A stretch of DNA of 64,000 nt from Alteromonas indica (GCA_003056425.1 PYVY01000001.1:248001-312000), one strand, 5' to 3'. Shown: positions 1 through 11,270, counted from the first letter of the stretch. Numbers and translations are program-made. The notes: generated by a model from the sequence alone, not told the origin.

Positions 1-872
<872 letters not shown>

Positions 873-900
873 ACACCTGTTTTCGGCAGGTCGCGTAGAA

Positions 901-924
901 AGGAGCCTTCGGGCTCCTTTTTTT
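901..924 (+). terminator. Intrinsic terminator after fadA
   Basis: A 7-bp perfect stem (AGGAGCC / GGCTCCT) closes a TTCG tetraloop and is followed directly by a run of T. It begins about 28 bases after the fadA stop and should end the fad transcript. Confidence 0.9.
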
Positions 925-1036
925 CTTTGCCGCTGCGGTTAAATAACGCAATAATAATACTCGAAAACAACAATGACGGCTCCGGTCTAAGATAGCTTTA
1001 CTGGTAACCATCTGTGCGTATACCGTTGACCGACCC

Positions 1037-1882
1037 ATGCCAAGACCACATCCTATTATCTGGTTTACATTACTTTTTTTCACCCATGTAAGCTGGGCTT
1101 CATCAACCATACCCAACCCACCTGCCGCCTTTGATAACCAACATGACTTACTATTGTTTAATTTTGACCTTAAAACCGATGTTGACGATCTGCATACCGT
1201 TGCGGCGCTGGATTTAATTCTTAATAACGAAAAATATCGCCCGCACCATTATATTGCGCTGCACGGCACCTATGGGCTTCAGGCGGGCCTGTTTGTCCCG
1301 GCCAAGGCTCTGTTCAGGCACACGTTTGGCAGCCATTGGGTAGATATACACGGTAATCGCGATAAAGCATTTGCTACCGTACTTACTGCAATGCACAAAA
1401 CGTTGTCTAACCAAGGGCGTATTTGGATTGCTGAAGCAGGCCAGAGCGATATTAGCGCAGCGTTAATATCTTCCTACCGCACCCGGTATGGGGCGCTCGG
1501 GAAATCCCAAATAGTGATTGTGCAGCATAGCCAGTGGAATGAAGACGAAACCAGTCAAGAAGCACTGGCATTGGTAAAACAACATGCGACTTATATTAAA
1601 ATACCCGATGGCAACGCTGCTGATAACGGCACGCCGGGCTTCAATGATCCGACATTTGCCGTCAATAAGCTCGAACAACCGGGCCAGCTTAGTCGCCAAA
1701 CCTGGCAACTGGCAAACCAACTCAGTCGGCAATATAACGGTAAAAACGAGCGTTATTTAAATCAAACTATTGCCAACGGTGGCGCAGATTTTTCTGATTT
1801 AGCTGAAGTCATCTGGATATTACAGATAGCAGAGGTCGATACTGTGGCGGCATTTTTCGCGCAGTTTAGCGGTGCTGAATGA
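1037..1882 (+). CDS. Exported nucleoside-hydrolase-like protein
   Basis: A 281-residue protein with a clear signal peptide (hydrophobic stretch IIWFTLLFFTHVSW, likely cut after WAS). Just after it comes FDLKTDVDDLHT, in which D44, D48, D50 and D51 reproduce the spacing of the calcium-binding DxDxxxDD motif that opens inosine-uridine nucleoside hydrolases and the related DUF1593 family. This suggests a periplasmic hydrolase acting on a ribosyl or sugar substrate, but the rest of the chain has no motif I recognise. It lies alone between the fadA terminator and the FMN reductase gene. Function is inference; the fold assignment is moderately supported. Confidence 0.7.
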   Translation: MPRPHPIIWFTLLFFTHVSWASSTIPNPPAAFDNQHDLLLFNFDLKTDVDDLHTVAALDLILNNEKYRPHHYIALHGTYGLQAGLFVPAKALFRHTFGSHWVDIHGNRDKAFATVLTAMHKTLSNQGRIWIAEAGQSDISAALISSYRTRYGALGKSQIVIVQHSQWNEDETSQEALALVKQHATYIKIPDGNAADNGTPGFNDPTFAVNKLEQPGQLSRQTWQLANQLSRQYNGKNERYLNQTIANGGADFSDLAEVIWILQIAEVDTVAAFFAQFSGAE

Positions 1883-2103
1883 CCGTTATGCGATAGATAG
1901 AATGCGCTCGCTGCACCTGGTTAGCGTCCTGTCAGACAGGTAGTACAAGCGTATGCCCTAACGTAAATAGCCAGTTTTAATACTCACAGGCTATGCTAGC
2001 ATGCCAGTAATGTTAAACCTGCCCGGCAACGGTAAGGCAGTTTTTTCACTGCGTTACCAGGCTATTGCCGGGTGGATTGTTATCAATTGTCATGGGATAT
2101 GTC

Positions 2104-2763
2104 ATGAAATTTTTGGTTTTTTTGGGCACCATTCGCGACAGTACACCGCCCCGGCCGGCCCGATTGGGTTTACGCGTGGCCCGAGCGAGCCTTGATTGTT
2201 TACAAAGCCGCTATAGTGAACATGAATTTGAATTAATCGATGCGTTAGATTACCCACCCGAGCCCGTATTCAAACCTCATTTTGCCTATGCAAAAAGCAA
2301 CGTTCCCCCAGCGTTAAGTGAATTGGCTGATAAAATCGAACAAGCTGATGGTTATATTATGGTGAGCCCCGAATACAACCATTCAATGAGCCCGGCACTA
2401 GCACATTTGCTTAATCACTTTGGCAGCTCATTATATTCTTACAAACCCAGCGCCATCGTAACCTATTCGGCGGGCCAGTGGGGCGGTATGCGCGCAGCAG
2501 TGGGAATGCGCACCTTTTTATCAGAGTTAGGCTGTTTACCTGTGTCGGCAATGGTGCATATTCCTAATGCTGAACAGGTTTTCAACGAAGCTGGCGCGGT
2601 CGAGACCAATGAAGACAGTGACCGGTGGTTTAATTACATGGGCCGTACCTTCTGCCAATTAATATGGTGGGCCCAGGCTACACTTAACCATCGGCAAGAG
2701 GTCGATCCTCACGCCCAAATCAAGACTTTCAATTCGACGCCGTCGCAGCGTAATGCGCCTTAA
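2104..2763 (+). CDS. NADPH-dependent FMN reductase family protein
   Basis: A 219-residue flavodoxin-like protein. The ATG at 2104 is preferred because the chain then begins directly with the first beta strand (MKFLVFLGTIR) and the GTIRDST phosphate-binding loop; an ATG at 2092 and a TTG at 2065 are in frame upstream and add no recognisable sequence. The SPEYNHSMSPAL motif near residue 85 is the diagnostic flavin-binding segment of the SsuE/ChrR-type NAD(P)H:FMN reductases. It is likely a cytosolic quinone, flavin or azo reductase. The SDR at 2819 follows on the same strand 55 bases later, and the two may be co-transcribed. The substrate cannot be read from sequence. Confidence 0.85.
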   Translation: MKFLVFLGTIRDSTPPRPARLGLRVARASLDCLQSRYSEHEFELIDALDYPPEPVFKPHFAYAKSNVPPALSELADKIEQADGYIMVSPEYNHSMSPALAHLLNHFGSSLYSYKPSAIVTYSAGQWGGMRAAVGMRTFLSELGCLPVSAMVHIPNAEQVFNEAGAVETNEDSDRWFNYMGRTFCQLIWWAQATLNHRQEVDPHAQIKTFNSTPSQRNAP

Positions 2764-2818
2764 GGCTAAACCTATCAATGATTACTTTTCACAATAGCAT
2801 TCGACGATAATAGCAAAC

Positions 2819-3574
2819 ATGTATACTTCGTCTGCTTCACCCATCCGCCAGGTAGCCATTGTGACCGGAGCCTCCCGCGGTATTGGCGCGGCCACCGCGC
2901 AGCTGCTTGCCCGCCAGCAATTTGCGGTGTGCGTGAATTACCGATCTAATCACGAGGCGGCCCACAATGTGGTGGCCAGTATCCGCCAGCATGGTGGCCA
3001 GGCGATCAGTTACCAGGCTGATGTTACCGACGAAAATCAGGTTGCAGCGCTGTTTGAAGAAACCCGAAATACCTTCGGTGAGGTTACCCATCTGGTCAAT
3101 AACGCAGGCGTATTACAGCGGCAGACGCGCCTGGAAAATATCGATTCCGACCGCTTTCAAAATATTTTGTTAGGCAATGTAATGGGAACGTTTTTATGTT
3201 GCAGGGCTTTTATACGGCAGGCCGCCAAAGGCGCAGCAATTGTAAATGTTTCTTCCGCCGCGGCCAGAACCGGCGCGCCATTAGAATACATTGATTATGC
3301 CGCCGCCAAAGGCGCCATTGATAGTTTAACCAAAGGCTTATCGGTGGAACTGGCGGCGCGCAATATCAGAGTGAACGCCGTACGCCCTGGTTTTATACAT
3401 ACCGATATGCACCGTGACGGGGGCGAACCTGAACGGGTCAGCCGACTGGCACCAAGTATCCCTTTAAAGCGAGGCGGTACTGCTGAAGAAGTTGCCCAGG
3501 CTATCTACTGGTTACTGTCACAGGAGGCGTCCTATGTTACAGGCTCGTTTATCGATATTGCCGGCGGCCGTTGA
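2819..3574 (+). CDS. Short-chain dehydrogenase/reductase (SDR)
   Basis: A 251-residue classical SDR. The NAD(P)-binding TGASRGIG is at residues 16-23, NNAG at 94-97, and the catalytic set is S146, Y160 and K164 (YAAAK). The C-terminal PGFIHTDM and YVTGSFIDIAGGR segments are typical of the FabG-like branch. An arginine in YRSN after the second beta strand fits an NADP(H) preference. It likely reduces a carbonyl or oxidises an alcohol in the cytosol; the substrate is unknown. It follows the flavin reductase gene closely. Confidence 0.9.
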   Translation: MYTSSASPIRQVAIVTGASRGIGAATAQLLARQQFAVCVNYRSNHEAAHNVVASIRQHGGQAISYQADVTDENQVAALFEETRNTFGEVTHLVNNAGVLQRQTRLENIDSDRFQNILLGNVMGTFLCCRAFIRQAAKGAAIVNVSSAAARTGAPLEYIDYAAAKGAIDSLTKGLSVELAARNIRVNAVRPGFIHTDMHRDGGEPERVSRLAPSIPLKRGGTAEEVAQAIYWLLSQEASYVTGSFIDIAGGR

Positions 3575-3846
3575 GCCGTTCTCTTTAACCACTGTGTAAC
3601 GCTACCGGCGGCGATATCCGCCTGGTACATAGTCAGTAAACGCTACCTCAGGTACGCTTTACGCTCGTTTCCCCCCCATGCCGAGTTTTCTTTCATTCGT
3701 TGTAAAGTATCCTTGCGCGCAGCCGATACGCAGGCGCAATCTCATTAAACCTCCTGATTGTTGAGTTATTGCCTATACTCTCAATGCAGTGCGGCCACCT
3801 CGGTTTATCGCGGCTTACGCTAAACACCTTATTTTTGTTTACTATC

Positions 3847-5997
3847 ATGGCTATACAATCAATGAAAAAAAACCTATCACTTACCTTCAAGCTTATGTCG
3901 GTTGTAGGGATATTATTTATTTTACTGGCAACCGTATTTATTTTTGTCAGTTATTTTTTACTTAATAATGCCGAAGACAAAATCACCCGCCATGTAAGCA
4001 GCGAGGTCCAGTCGCAAATCGAGGCTACGGTGTCCGCTAAAGCCGCTCAATATGCTGCCCAAACACAGTCACTTATTAGTACAGCCCATCAAATACCTAA
4101 TACGCTGGCTACACAGCTATCTGCCAGTATTGAAGCGGCTGACACCCACTCACTAACCCGCGAACAAACCCAACGCATAGTGGGAAGTTTGTTGAAGACC
4201 GGGGTGACTTCCAGCATGTATGCTCAATTCGAAACAAACCTTTTTGATAACCGGGCAAACGACTACCGCAATGGCGCGAGTCATTCGGTGCCAGGGACCG
4301 GTAGCCTGGAAGTGTATTTTATACGTAATCCTGATGGCAGCATTCAGCAGGTGCCCATTGATGATGCCAGCGCCAAGCATGACACCACGTTAGATGAATT
4401 CGGGTTTCGTGCGTCACAGTGGTATTTATGTAATAAAGAAAAAATGAAACCGTGTATTTCCAATCCCTACCAGTTTGAAATACGACCTGGTTATGAAGAG
4501 CTTATGACCAGCCTTACGGTGCCGGTTATTGCCAATGGCCAATTTCGCGGGGTCGTCGGCACTGACCTTAATCTGCCCATATTACAAGAGCAGGCAAAGG
4601 TGCTTAAGGCGTCATTATATGGCGGCCAGGCCAATGTTTATGTGGTGAGCCAGAATGGTCTGGTAGTGGCGGCAACCAGTGCGGCTGATAAGCTTGCGCG
4701 CCCCTTTAAAGAAATATTTTCTACGGGCACCCAAAGTCAGGATATCTTAACCGCAGCAGAGACCAGTGCCTCTGTGCTTATTGAAGATATGCTATATGTT
4801 ACCCGTCCAATTGCTCTTCCATTACCGGGCGTACAATGGCACATGGTAGTGGGCGTAGATGTAAACGCAGCGCTAGCACCAGTGCAGACGATTGAACAGA
4901 TGATAGCCGCAGCTATCACCTCGCTCCTTACCACGCAATTCCTGGTCGCGCTGTGCTCAACACTTATTGCGCTAACCCTTATTTATTTGTTTACCCGGAG
5001 TATTATTCTGCCAGTTAAACAGGTGGCCGACCGGATGGAACAATTAGCGGGTCAAGGTGGTGATTTAACCCAGAATATTCAGATAGATTCTCACGCCGAA
5101 CTCATTCAGCTAAGCCAGGCGTTTAACCACTTTAAAGAAAAAGTCCGTGAGTTACTGGAACAGGCTAAGACATCTTGCACCCAGGTTATTGGCTTAAGTG
5201 AACAAACCCAGCACCACGCTACCAGTACTAATAAGCAAATTCAGGTGCAGCAGGCGGAAATAGACAGTGTGGTAACCGCTATTACCGAGATGTCGCAAAC
5301 CGCCCAGGAAGTTGCGCGCACGGCGGCTAATGCGGCCGACAATGCAGACAATGCCAATCAGTCAGTACGCCATACAGAACAGGAAATTTCTGAGGCGGCA
5401 ACCACTGTGACAGCGTTATCAGCTGAAATGCGCACTGCTTCTGGCGCAGTCTCGGCGGTATCCGAACGTAGCGCTGACATTAAAAAAATTCTTGATGTGA
5501 TTGATGCTATCGCTGACCAAACCAACCTGTTAGCACTGAATGCGGCAATAGAAGCCGCGCGGGCCGGTGAAAACGGCCGAGGGTTTAGCGTAGTAGCGGA
5601 CGAGGTGCGTTCGCTGGCATCAAAAACGGCTGATTCTGTAGGCGAGATTGGCCGCGTGATCACCGCCTTGCAAAGCGAAGTTGAGAACACCGTCAGTATT
5701 ATCAAAAACGGCAACGACAAGGCCGAAGCGGCCTCGCTTAGCTCGCAATCTGCATTGGAAAAAATGCAAACAACCGTGACCCAAATTGATGAAATAAGCC
5801 AACGGATGACGCAGATGGCCGCTGCTGCTGAAGAGCAAAGCCAGGTGAGCGAGGAGTTAAACCGTAACATGGTGATTATTGGCAATGCTACCGAAGAAGT
5901 GTCGCAAAACTCGCAGGCCTCAGCGCAAAGCTCGCAAGATATCTATAACGCGATAAACACACTAAACGCAGTACTGGCGAAACTAAAAACCCGTTAG
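3847..5997 (+). CDS. Methyl-accepting chemotaxis protein with dCache sensor
   Basis: A transmembrane chemoreceptor of about 716 residues. From the chosen ATG the order is: TM1 (about 17-38), a periplasmic region of about 310 residues with double-Cache character (paired segments ending VVGTDLN and VVGVDVN), TM2 (about 355-385), a HAMP linker, then a cytoplasmic signalling domain with the conserved hairpin tip ([18 protein letters not shown]). Small-molecule ligands such as amino acids or organic acids are usual for dCache receptors, but the ligand here is unknown. Starts at 3847 and 3862 are both plausible; a TTG at 3769 would add 26 residues. None has a convincing Shine-Dalgarno sequence. No C-terminal CheR-tether pentapeptide is visible. 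Confidence 0.92.
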   Translation: MAIQSMKKNLSLTFKLMSVVGILFILLATVFIFVSYFLLNNAEDKITRHVSSEVQSQIEATVSAKAAQYAAQTQSLISTAHQIPNTLATQLSASIEAADTHSLTREQTQRIVGSLLKTGVTSSMYAQFETNLFDNRANDYRNGASHSVPGTGSLEVYFIRNPDGSIQQVPIDDASAKHDTTLDEFGFRASQWYLCNKEKMKPCISNPYQFEIRPGYEELMTSLTVPVIANGQFRGVVGTDLNLPILQEQAKVLKASLYGGQANVYVVSQNGLVVAATSAADKLARPFKEIFSTGTQSQDILTAAETSASVLIEDMLYVTRPIALPLPGVQWHMVVGVDVNAALAPVQTIEQMIAAAITSLLTTQFLVALCSTLIALTLIYLFTRSIILPVKQVADRMEQLAGQGGDLTQNIQIDSHAELIQLSQAFNHFKEKVRELLEQAKTSCTQVIGLSEQTQHHATSTNKQIQVQQAEIDSVVTAITEMSQTAQEVARTAANAADNADNANQSVRHTEQEISEAATTVTALSAEMRTASGAVSAVSERSADIKKILDVIDAIADQTNLLALNAAIEAARAGENGRGFSVVADEVRSLASKTADSVGEIGRVITALQSEVENTVSIIKNGNDKAEAASLSSQSALEKMQTTVTQIDEISQRMTQMAAAAEEQSQVSEELNRNMVIIGNATEEVSQNSQASAQSSQDIYNAINTLNAVLAKLKTR

Positions 5998-6013
5998 CCG
6001 GGGCCCTTGGTGG

Positions 6014-6039
6014 GGCCGGGCTGCCTGAGCAACCCGGCC
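6014..6039 (+). terminator. GC-rich hairpin after the chemoreceptor gene
   Basis: A 7-bp inverted repeat (GGCCGGG / CCCGGCC) with a 12-base loop lies 17 bases after the stop. There is no T-tract, so it may stabilise the mRNA end or act with Rho rather than being an intrinsic terminator. Confidence 0.3.
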
Positions 6040-6300
6040 TCAGTGCCTATATCACTGCGAGGGTAGCTTATTACATGCAGTTAAGTTTAGGCGGTGGTGT
6101 AGCCTCAACGAATTAGCGAAATGAATAATTGGGTGCCCCACCCTATTGTCATCCAAATCGAATAACCACGGTTGGGTTTTGGTGATAATCTGCGAGCAAA
6201 ACGAGACAACGATATATCCTTTTACATTTACACGCTGGCACTGCCTTTTTTTGTATGTACTATGACCAGTAAAGTGGTTGCAAATATCGGCAAAAACGCT

Positions 6301-6822
6301 ATGCGCTCATACATTCTGCTTACCTTATTAAGCTCACTCTATATTATTCTTTACCTGTTATATCAGTATTTTACCACTGGCATTGAAGGGCATTACTTGT
6401 TTAACAATAAGGCGCTACCGTATTTTTCTAATAGTTGGGGGCTGATACTTATTCCCTTGGTAACGCTTAGCATGACGCTGTGGATCAACCAGCAATATAG
6501 CCCTGCGCACAAGACCTATCCAGGTGCAGTGTGGCGAGCACTGGTGATGGCCGGCACCGGCGCTGCGATAGTGTCCCTCGCGTTTTTCGGTGGCTACGCC
6601 GGGTTGGTATCAATGTTTTCCCTGCCTGTAATGTTGCTGCTAGGCATGCTTTTACCCACGTACCGCCCTGCTTATTTATTAGGTTATTACCTGGTATCCA
6701 CAATAGGTTTTGGCGCGGTCATCCCACTGATTGGCACAGCTATGTTAGGGCTAACCGGGCTAATAGGTTTTAAACTACTTCGCCCATTACTCCTGTATCC
6801 GTTTACCTCACAACACCGTTAG
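6301..6822 (+). CDS. Hypothetical integral membrane protein
   Basis: A hydrophobic protein of 173 residues from the ATG at 6301; ATG 6262 and TTG 6172 are alternative in-frame starts, and none has a clear ribosome-binding site. I do not recognise the family. Four to six membrane segments are visible: one near the N-terminus (LLTLLSSLYIILYLL), one around SNSWGLILIPLV, a long hydrophobic stretch that probably holds two, and one or two near the C-terminus (IPLIGTAMLGLTGLIGF). It is followed by about 1.6 kb without an intact gene except the small ORF at 8428. The hydrophobic pattern and length support a real gene. Confidence 0.6.
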   Translation: MRSYILLTLLSSLYIILYLLYQYFTTGIEGHYLFNNKALPYFSNSWGLILIPLVTLSMTLWINQQYSPAHKTYPGAVWRALVMAGTGAAIVSLAFFGGYAGLVSMFSLPVMLLLGMLLPTYRPAYLLGYYLVSTIGFGAVIPLIGTAMLGLTGLIGFKLLRPLLLYPFTSQHR

Positions 6823-7298
6823 CGCCGCTTGATGCTCGGCTAAGACAATGCGTGCCTAACACTTATGGCCCATTATCTTAAAGTGGCCCACCACCGTGTA
6901 GCCTGTTAAGGGTACTAAAATGACAGTACATTGATTTCAGTATGGCTTAGCTGGTTAGCCAGCCCTTGCTGATACAAAGAAACGATGGCCTCGGTCCTAT
7001 TATATTCATCCACTGTAATGTGGCGCTCAATATGCTTAATAAAACCCTCCCAGGCTTGTGCATACCGGCTATCAAATGCTTCTTTACCTTACTTTTTGGT
7101 GCGTTTTCCAACCCGGTGCGGCACAAAAAATAATTCACCCTGTAGTTTTCCTTTGGGCTTATTCTCCTGAGATTTAATGTCCGCGGCGCCAGTGAAGAGT
7201 TCACGAGTCAGACTATTTTTTAACAGCGTCTGCAAATCAAGCAGCAGCTATTTTATTACCGGCAAAAGCCAGTACCCAGGTTTCACCATCGGTAGGCA

Positions 7299-7321
7299 GG
7301 CTGGCTGGCTGGCTGGCTGGC
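7299..7321 (+). repeat. GGCT tetranucleotide tract
   Basis: Five perfect copies of GGCT plus GGC (23 bases). It lies inside the decayed minus-strand gene, where slippage would shift the frame. Confidence 0.95.
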
Positions 7322-7792
7322 AAGACCAGTGTATTCGACAACCTTGTCTTAGCACACCAGCGCTTCGCAAAAGCTTGGTTAGCCGAGCTAGTTAGTCCTA
7401 TTACGCGATATGGCACGGCGCGGGCTCGTTTTTGCTACATAAGCAAATGCGCACGATCATACGCCGTTTTACTGAAGGCACTGGTTAACACAATAGTACG
7501 TACCTGGTCGTAAAGATGTCTCGCACAAACTCATCCAATACAAAAGATGTTATAAAGAATGGCGAAAATTCAGTAGCCAGTGCTGGGTGGCTTCACTAAA
7601 TACTGCATTGCTCGCGCAGCGCAGCTAATTATCATAAATCGAAGAATTGCTTTTGCGTGGGGGAAGCTGGTCTATCACGCTGCAGTGGCTGGCTTTGCCC
7701 ACCGCAATGGGTAAATGACTGGCCATTGGCAAATAGCCAGTCTTTGCTCGCCAGCCTTTAGCTGAGGATGATGCGAAGCGCTTACCGTGGCC

Positions 7793-7840
7793 ATGCCCTA
7801 CACGGGTATCATGCCCTACACGAGTATAATGCCCTACCCA
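7793..7840 (+). repeat. 18-bp tandem repeat, about 2.5 copies
   Basis: Units start at 7793, 7811 and 7829, each beginning ATGCCCTAC; the first two read ATGCCCTACACGGGTATC and ATGCCCTACACGAGTATA. It sits in the decayed region and coincides with a break in the minus-strand coding sense. Confidence 0.85.
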
Positions 7841-8427
7841 TTACCCCCTGGAAAAACCACCAGTAACCCATTTTTCTCCGGTCAATGCACAACTGATATT
7901 ATTCGCCGAAAACTAAATCTATTGACCTGTAACATCGCCTCGCCATCTTCCTGCCTATCTTTATTCATTGTCTTTTGCACAATCCTGGCTTGGCTTATAT
8001 CGGTTTTGTTCACCCATATATCGATGGTAGTCATGGTATTTTCGTAAGCCATAAAAACGCCGTCAGTAGACAAAAGTGAGGGTTTATTATGGCGTCGGCG
8101 CTTTGGCTTTATTGGCTAATCTGCAGCATATTCTTGAAAAGGCCGACATCAAACTGACTCATTTTCAAGCTATTGCGGGCACTATACGCTGACCCCAAAA
8201 AGCGTGACCCCGGCCCGTTATAGGTGGGGTAAGGTGCGGGTTTGCATTAACCTGAATATCGTCCATTTACCGCTTCGACGCGCTTTTGGCTGGCTTATAG
8301 GTCACATAGTTTGTTACATCTATTTGCGCAGGACGTATTGTTTTAACCAAACCGGTTGCTATAGTTTTCCCCTGTGTAGCATTACACCTGCCGGTAAATT
8401 GATTGACCTACCTATAAGGAATTCAAC

Positions 8428-8661
8428 ATGGAAGAAGTAATTAGCGGCGTATTTAAAGGGTTCGGCATATTACTGTTAGATTTTATCTTTTGGCATGTCT
8501 GTTACCGGGTAGGTTTGCCGGTGTGTAAACTTGTTACGCTGGGTCGCTACCCGTCTCCATCAGCCGTGCCGCACCAGCGTCGTCCCCAGGGCGTGGTCTG
8601 TGGAATAACCGGCTTACTGGTTATAATAGGTGTGTTTTTTGTGCTTATCACTTACGTCTAA
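8428..8661 (+). CDS. Small two-helix membrane protein
   Basis: A 77-residue protein with a good ribosome-binding site (AAGGA at 8416-8420, 7 bases before ATG). Two hydrophobic helices are visible: an N-terminal one (FGILLLDFIFWHVCY) and a C-terminal one (ITGLLVIIGVFFVLI), joined by a polar, proline-rich loop (SPSAVPHQRRPQG). I do not recognise a family; such short inner-membrane proteins are common next to genome scars. It stands alone between the decayed gene and the TonB receptor. Composition and the ribosome-binding site support expression. Confidence 0.65.
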   Translation: MEEVISGVFKGFGILLLDFIFWHVCYRVGLPVCKLVTLGRYPSPSAVPHQRRPQGVVCGITGLLVIIGVFFVLITYV

Positions 8662-8922
8662 CCACTGCTTTGCCATTGCTGGGCGTGCCTTGTCCTTGCT
8701 GGCCGGCCCAACACGACAGCGGCTGTGTAAGCAGAGTCGATGCGCTGTGTATTAAGCCGGCTAGCCGAGAGAGGGGCCGCTTGGCACAGTCGTCACCAAA
8801 CCGCCATCTTCCTGCAATAATTTTTTCACTAAACCTTCAATAATTGTCCAACCCTGCGTCATATAACGACTGCATACTTCCCCGCGCTTTAATCATTATA
8901 ATTTTAAAACCGGGAAACACAC

Positions 8923-11256
8923 ATGAAGCTTCAAACACAACGGAACATCCTATCGGGTGCGATTCTGCTCGCCCTTAGTAATCAGGCAATGGCAGTAGCA
9001 CAGCCGGCGCCAGCCAATGATGTTATTGAAGAAGTCACTGTAGTTGGCCGAAGCGTCTCGTATGCTAATAACGCAGTAAGCAGTGAAATGATTAATCAGC
9101 AAAGTGCAATGACCAGCGCGCTGGCCGTGATTGACAATTTGCCGGGCGTATTGATAAACGAAGGCGATACGTTTGGCTCAGACGATTGGTCGACCACAGT
9201 GTCTATCCGGGGTTTTCAGCTTAGTTTGGATGAGCAACAGATAGGTATCACTATTGATGGTATTGCCAATGGTAATTCAAACTATGGGGGCGGCTCGAAA
9301 GCCAACCGCTATATTGACACCGAAAACCTCGGCACCGTAGAAGTTTCGCAGGGGACGGCGGATGTGGCCTCTCGCTCCAATGAGGCTTTAGGCGGAACGC
9401 TGAACTTCACCACCATGGATCCGGGCACCGAACAGCGTTTAACCGTTAGCCTGACCGGTGGTGACTTTGATGCGCAGAAATATTTTGCCCGCTTTGAAAC
9501 CGGTGAAATAGCCAAAAACACCTATGCCTGGATAAGCCTTTCAAGTTCAGCCAATTCTGACTGGATTCAGCAAGTAGCCGATAACGAGCACGATCATCTA
9601 GCGGGCAAAATTATCAGTAAACTGGGTGCGGTGGACGTAACAGCTTATGCTTCTTATGATGATGCAATAGAAGCCAATTATCAGCGAATTAGTTTGGAGC
9701 AGTTCGCTGAGGATCCTAGCTGGGACCGGTTAATTGGGCAGGTTACTGACGTGCCTTATATTAATCAGGTTTATCGGAATGGTTGGCAAACCCATCGCGA
9801 AAACGTATTTACTTACCTGCAGGGTGATTATGCCGTAGACAGCCTGGAAGTAACGGCCAATGCCTATTACCACCACAATGAAGGTCACGGCGACTGGGTG
9901 CCACCCTATGTGGTAGATGTTAACGATGACGGTATGTCTGCCAATAGTGAGTTAGTGTCAGGTACCACCTATTATGGCGGGGAAGCGCTTGGTAGGTTGT
10001 ATTATGTGGATAGCACGGGCAATACACTATCACCCAACGCTGGCTGCGCTTCCAGCTTAACTTTCCCTTATGGCGGCGCAGGCGCCGAATACGATCCGGC
10101 ATGCTACGCGGCGGGTGCAGTACCGGTAGCTTCGTACCGGCACACCCACTATGGAAAAGATCGGGTCGGCCTCAACGCTGACTTCACCTGGTATGCCCAA
10201 ATTGGCGAATTTAATAATACCTTGCGTGGCGGCTTTTGGTATGAAGATTACGAGCGTGAAGAATGGCGGGACTGGCATCGTCAAATAGATCCACGAGTAT
10301 CGGCAAACTTCGACAACACACCTTATTGGGTACAGTACAGCCGGGAATTCTTCGTGGATACCACTATGTTTTATCTGGAAGATGAAATCGATTTTGAGGT
10401 TGCTCGCCTACGCTTAGGTGCAAAAAAGTTCCTGGTTGACCTGGAGGCGCAGGATGTCTTTGGCGAGCGTAATAACATTAGTGTGGACTCTGATTCCGAT
10501 ACCCTGCTTAGTGCCGGTATTGTGGTGCCGGTAGGGGCATCCCTGGAAGTGTTTGCCGGTTATGCAGAAAACTTTGCGGCCATCAAAGACACTGTGTTAG
10601 AGCGTGATGCATCTGCCCTTGAAAGTATTGAACCGGAAACCGCAGAAAATATAGATCTGGGGCTTCGCTATGATACTGACAGATTCTCTGCCAGTCTGAC
10701 TTACTACGATATTACCTTTGATAACCGACTTACCTTTATTGCGCCTGATTCGCCAGATGGTATTGATTTTCTCATTGGCACCAGTGGGCAGTTTGTCAAT
10801 GTAGGTGGCATTGAATCCAGCGGTATTGAAGCGTCAGCTACCTGGTATGTTTCTAATCAATGGTCGGTGTACGCTTCTTATACCAACAACGACTCTACCT
10901 ATACTGGCGAGCTGAGTGACTTTCCCAGTGGCAACACGGTATACGGTTCTGCCGAAGACCTGTTAGTCGTGAGCGTGGACTGGGCCAAAGAAAACTACTT
11001 TGCCGGACTGTCCGGTAAGTATGTGGGTGAGCGCTATATGGATGCTCTGAACACCCAGCGGGTAGATGATTACACTACCTATGACTTTTATGCCGGTGTG
11101 TCGTTGAGCGCCCCGGTAGAAGGCATACAGCAGATGGACCTACGCGTCACCGTTAATAATATCACTGATGAAAGCTACATTGGCGGTATCTCTGGTCAGG
11201 CCGGCTGGATTGGTGCGCCACGTACCGCTGCGGTTAACCTTAAATTAGCGTTTTAG
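8923..11256 (+). CDS. TonB-dependent outer-membrane receptor
   Basis: A 777-residue TonB-dependent receptor. It has a signal peptide (ILSGAILLALSNQAMA), a TonB box (EEVTVVG) shortly after, and a plug domain running to about residue 170 (IDNLPGVLINEG, SIRGFQL, VEVSQGTADVASRS). A long 22-strand barrel follows and ends in phenylalanine (AVNLKLAF), as expected for outer-membrane insertion. It would import a substrate too large or scarce for porins, driven by TonB-ExbBD. Two exported phosphatase-superfamily enzymes follow, so the substrate could be a phosphate ester such as phytate or a nucleotide, but ligand identity is inference. A TATAAT sits at 8897-8902 without an obvious -35 partner. Confidence 0.93.
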   Translation: MKLQTQRNILSGAILLALSNQAMAVAQPAPANDVIEEVTVVGRSVSYANNAVSSEMINQQSAMTSALAVIDNLPGVLINEGDTFGSDDWSTTVSIRGFQLSLDEQQIGITIDGIANGNSNYGGGSKANRYIDTENLGTVEVSQGTADVASRSNEALGGTLNFTTMDPGTEQRLTVSLTGGDFDAQKYFARFETGEIAKNTYAWISLSSSANSDWIQQVADNEHDHLAGKIISKLGAVDVTAYASYDDAIEANYQRISLEQFAEDPSWDRLIGQVTDVPYINQVYRNGWQTHRENVFTYLQGDYAVDSLEVTANAYYHHNEGHGDWVPPYVVDVNDDGMSANSELVSGTTYYGGEALGRLYYVDSTGNTLSPNAGCASSLTFPYGGAGAEYDPACYAAGAVPVASYRHTHYGKDRVGLNADFTWYAQIGEFNNTLRGGFWYEDYEREEWRDWHRQIDPRVSANFDNTPYWVQYSREFFVDTTMFYLEDEIDFEVARLRLGAKKFLVDLEAQDVFGERNNISVDSDSDTLLSAGIVVPVGASLEVFAGYAENFAAIKDTVLERDASALESIEPETAENIDLGLRYDTDRFSASLTYYDITFDNRLTFIAPDSPDGIDFLIGTSGQFVNVGGIESSGIEASATWYVSNQWSVYASYTNNDSTYTGELSDFPSGNTVYGSAEDLLVVSVDWAKENYFAGLSGKYVGERYMDALNTQRVDDYTTYDFYAGVSLSAPVEGIQQMDLRVTVNNITDESYIGGISGQAGWIGAPRTAAVNLKLAF

Positions 11257-11270
11257 CTTTTTGAATGTTG

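Larger units (their letters stand above)
6915..8085 (-). pseudogene. Decayed gene, minus strand, family not recognised
   Basis: No intact ORF spans this stretch, yet long protein-like segments can be read on the minus strand in changing frames. From 5' to 3': STDGVFMAYENTM (about 8060), IDIWVNKTDISQARIVQK, then after frame changes MASHLPIAVGKASH (about 7720), ATQHWLLNFRHS (about 7590), DQVRTIVLTSAFSKTAYDR (about 7490), IGLTSSANQAFAKRW (about 7390), DGETWVLAFAGNKIAAA, LDLQTLLKNSLTRELFTGA, GELFFVPHRVGKRTKK, an in-frame TAA near 7100, and SRYAQAWEGFIKHIERH running to a TAG at 6915-6917. At least four stops or frameshifts interrupt it. It looks like a gene, or two adjacent genes, of about 1.1 kb decaying by indels, some at repeat tracts. 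The identity is unknown. Confidence 0.55.

Noticed and set aside
8180..8193. CACTATACGCTGAC occurs here and again at 24827-24840, and resembles insertion-sequence ends.
   Set aside because: Several 14-base matches are expected by chance in 64 kb. The flanks differ and no transposase or target-site duplication is present.
8840..8922. Possible Pho box or Fur box upstream of the TonB receptor (TAATCATTAT and CTGC-type repeats).
   Set aside because: The repeat spacing does not fit a Pho box and only one half of a Fur site matches.
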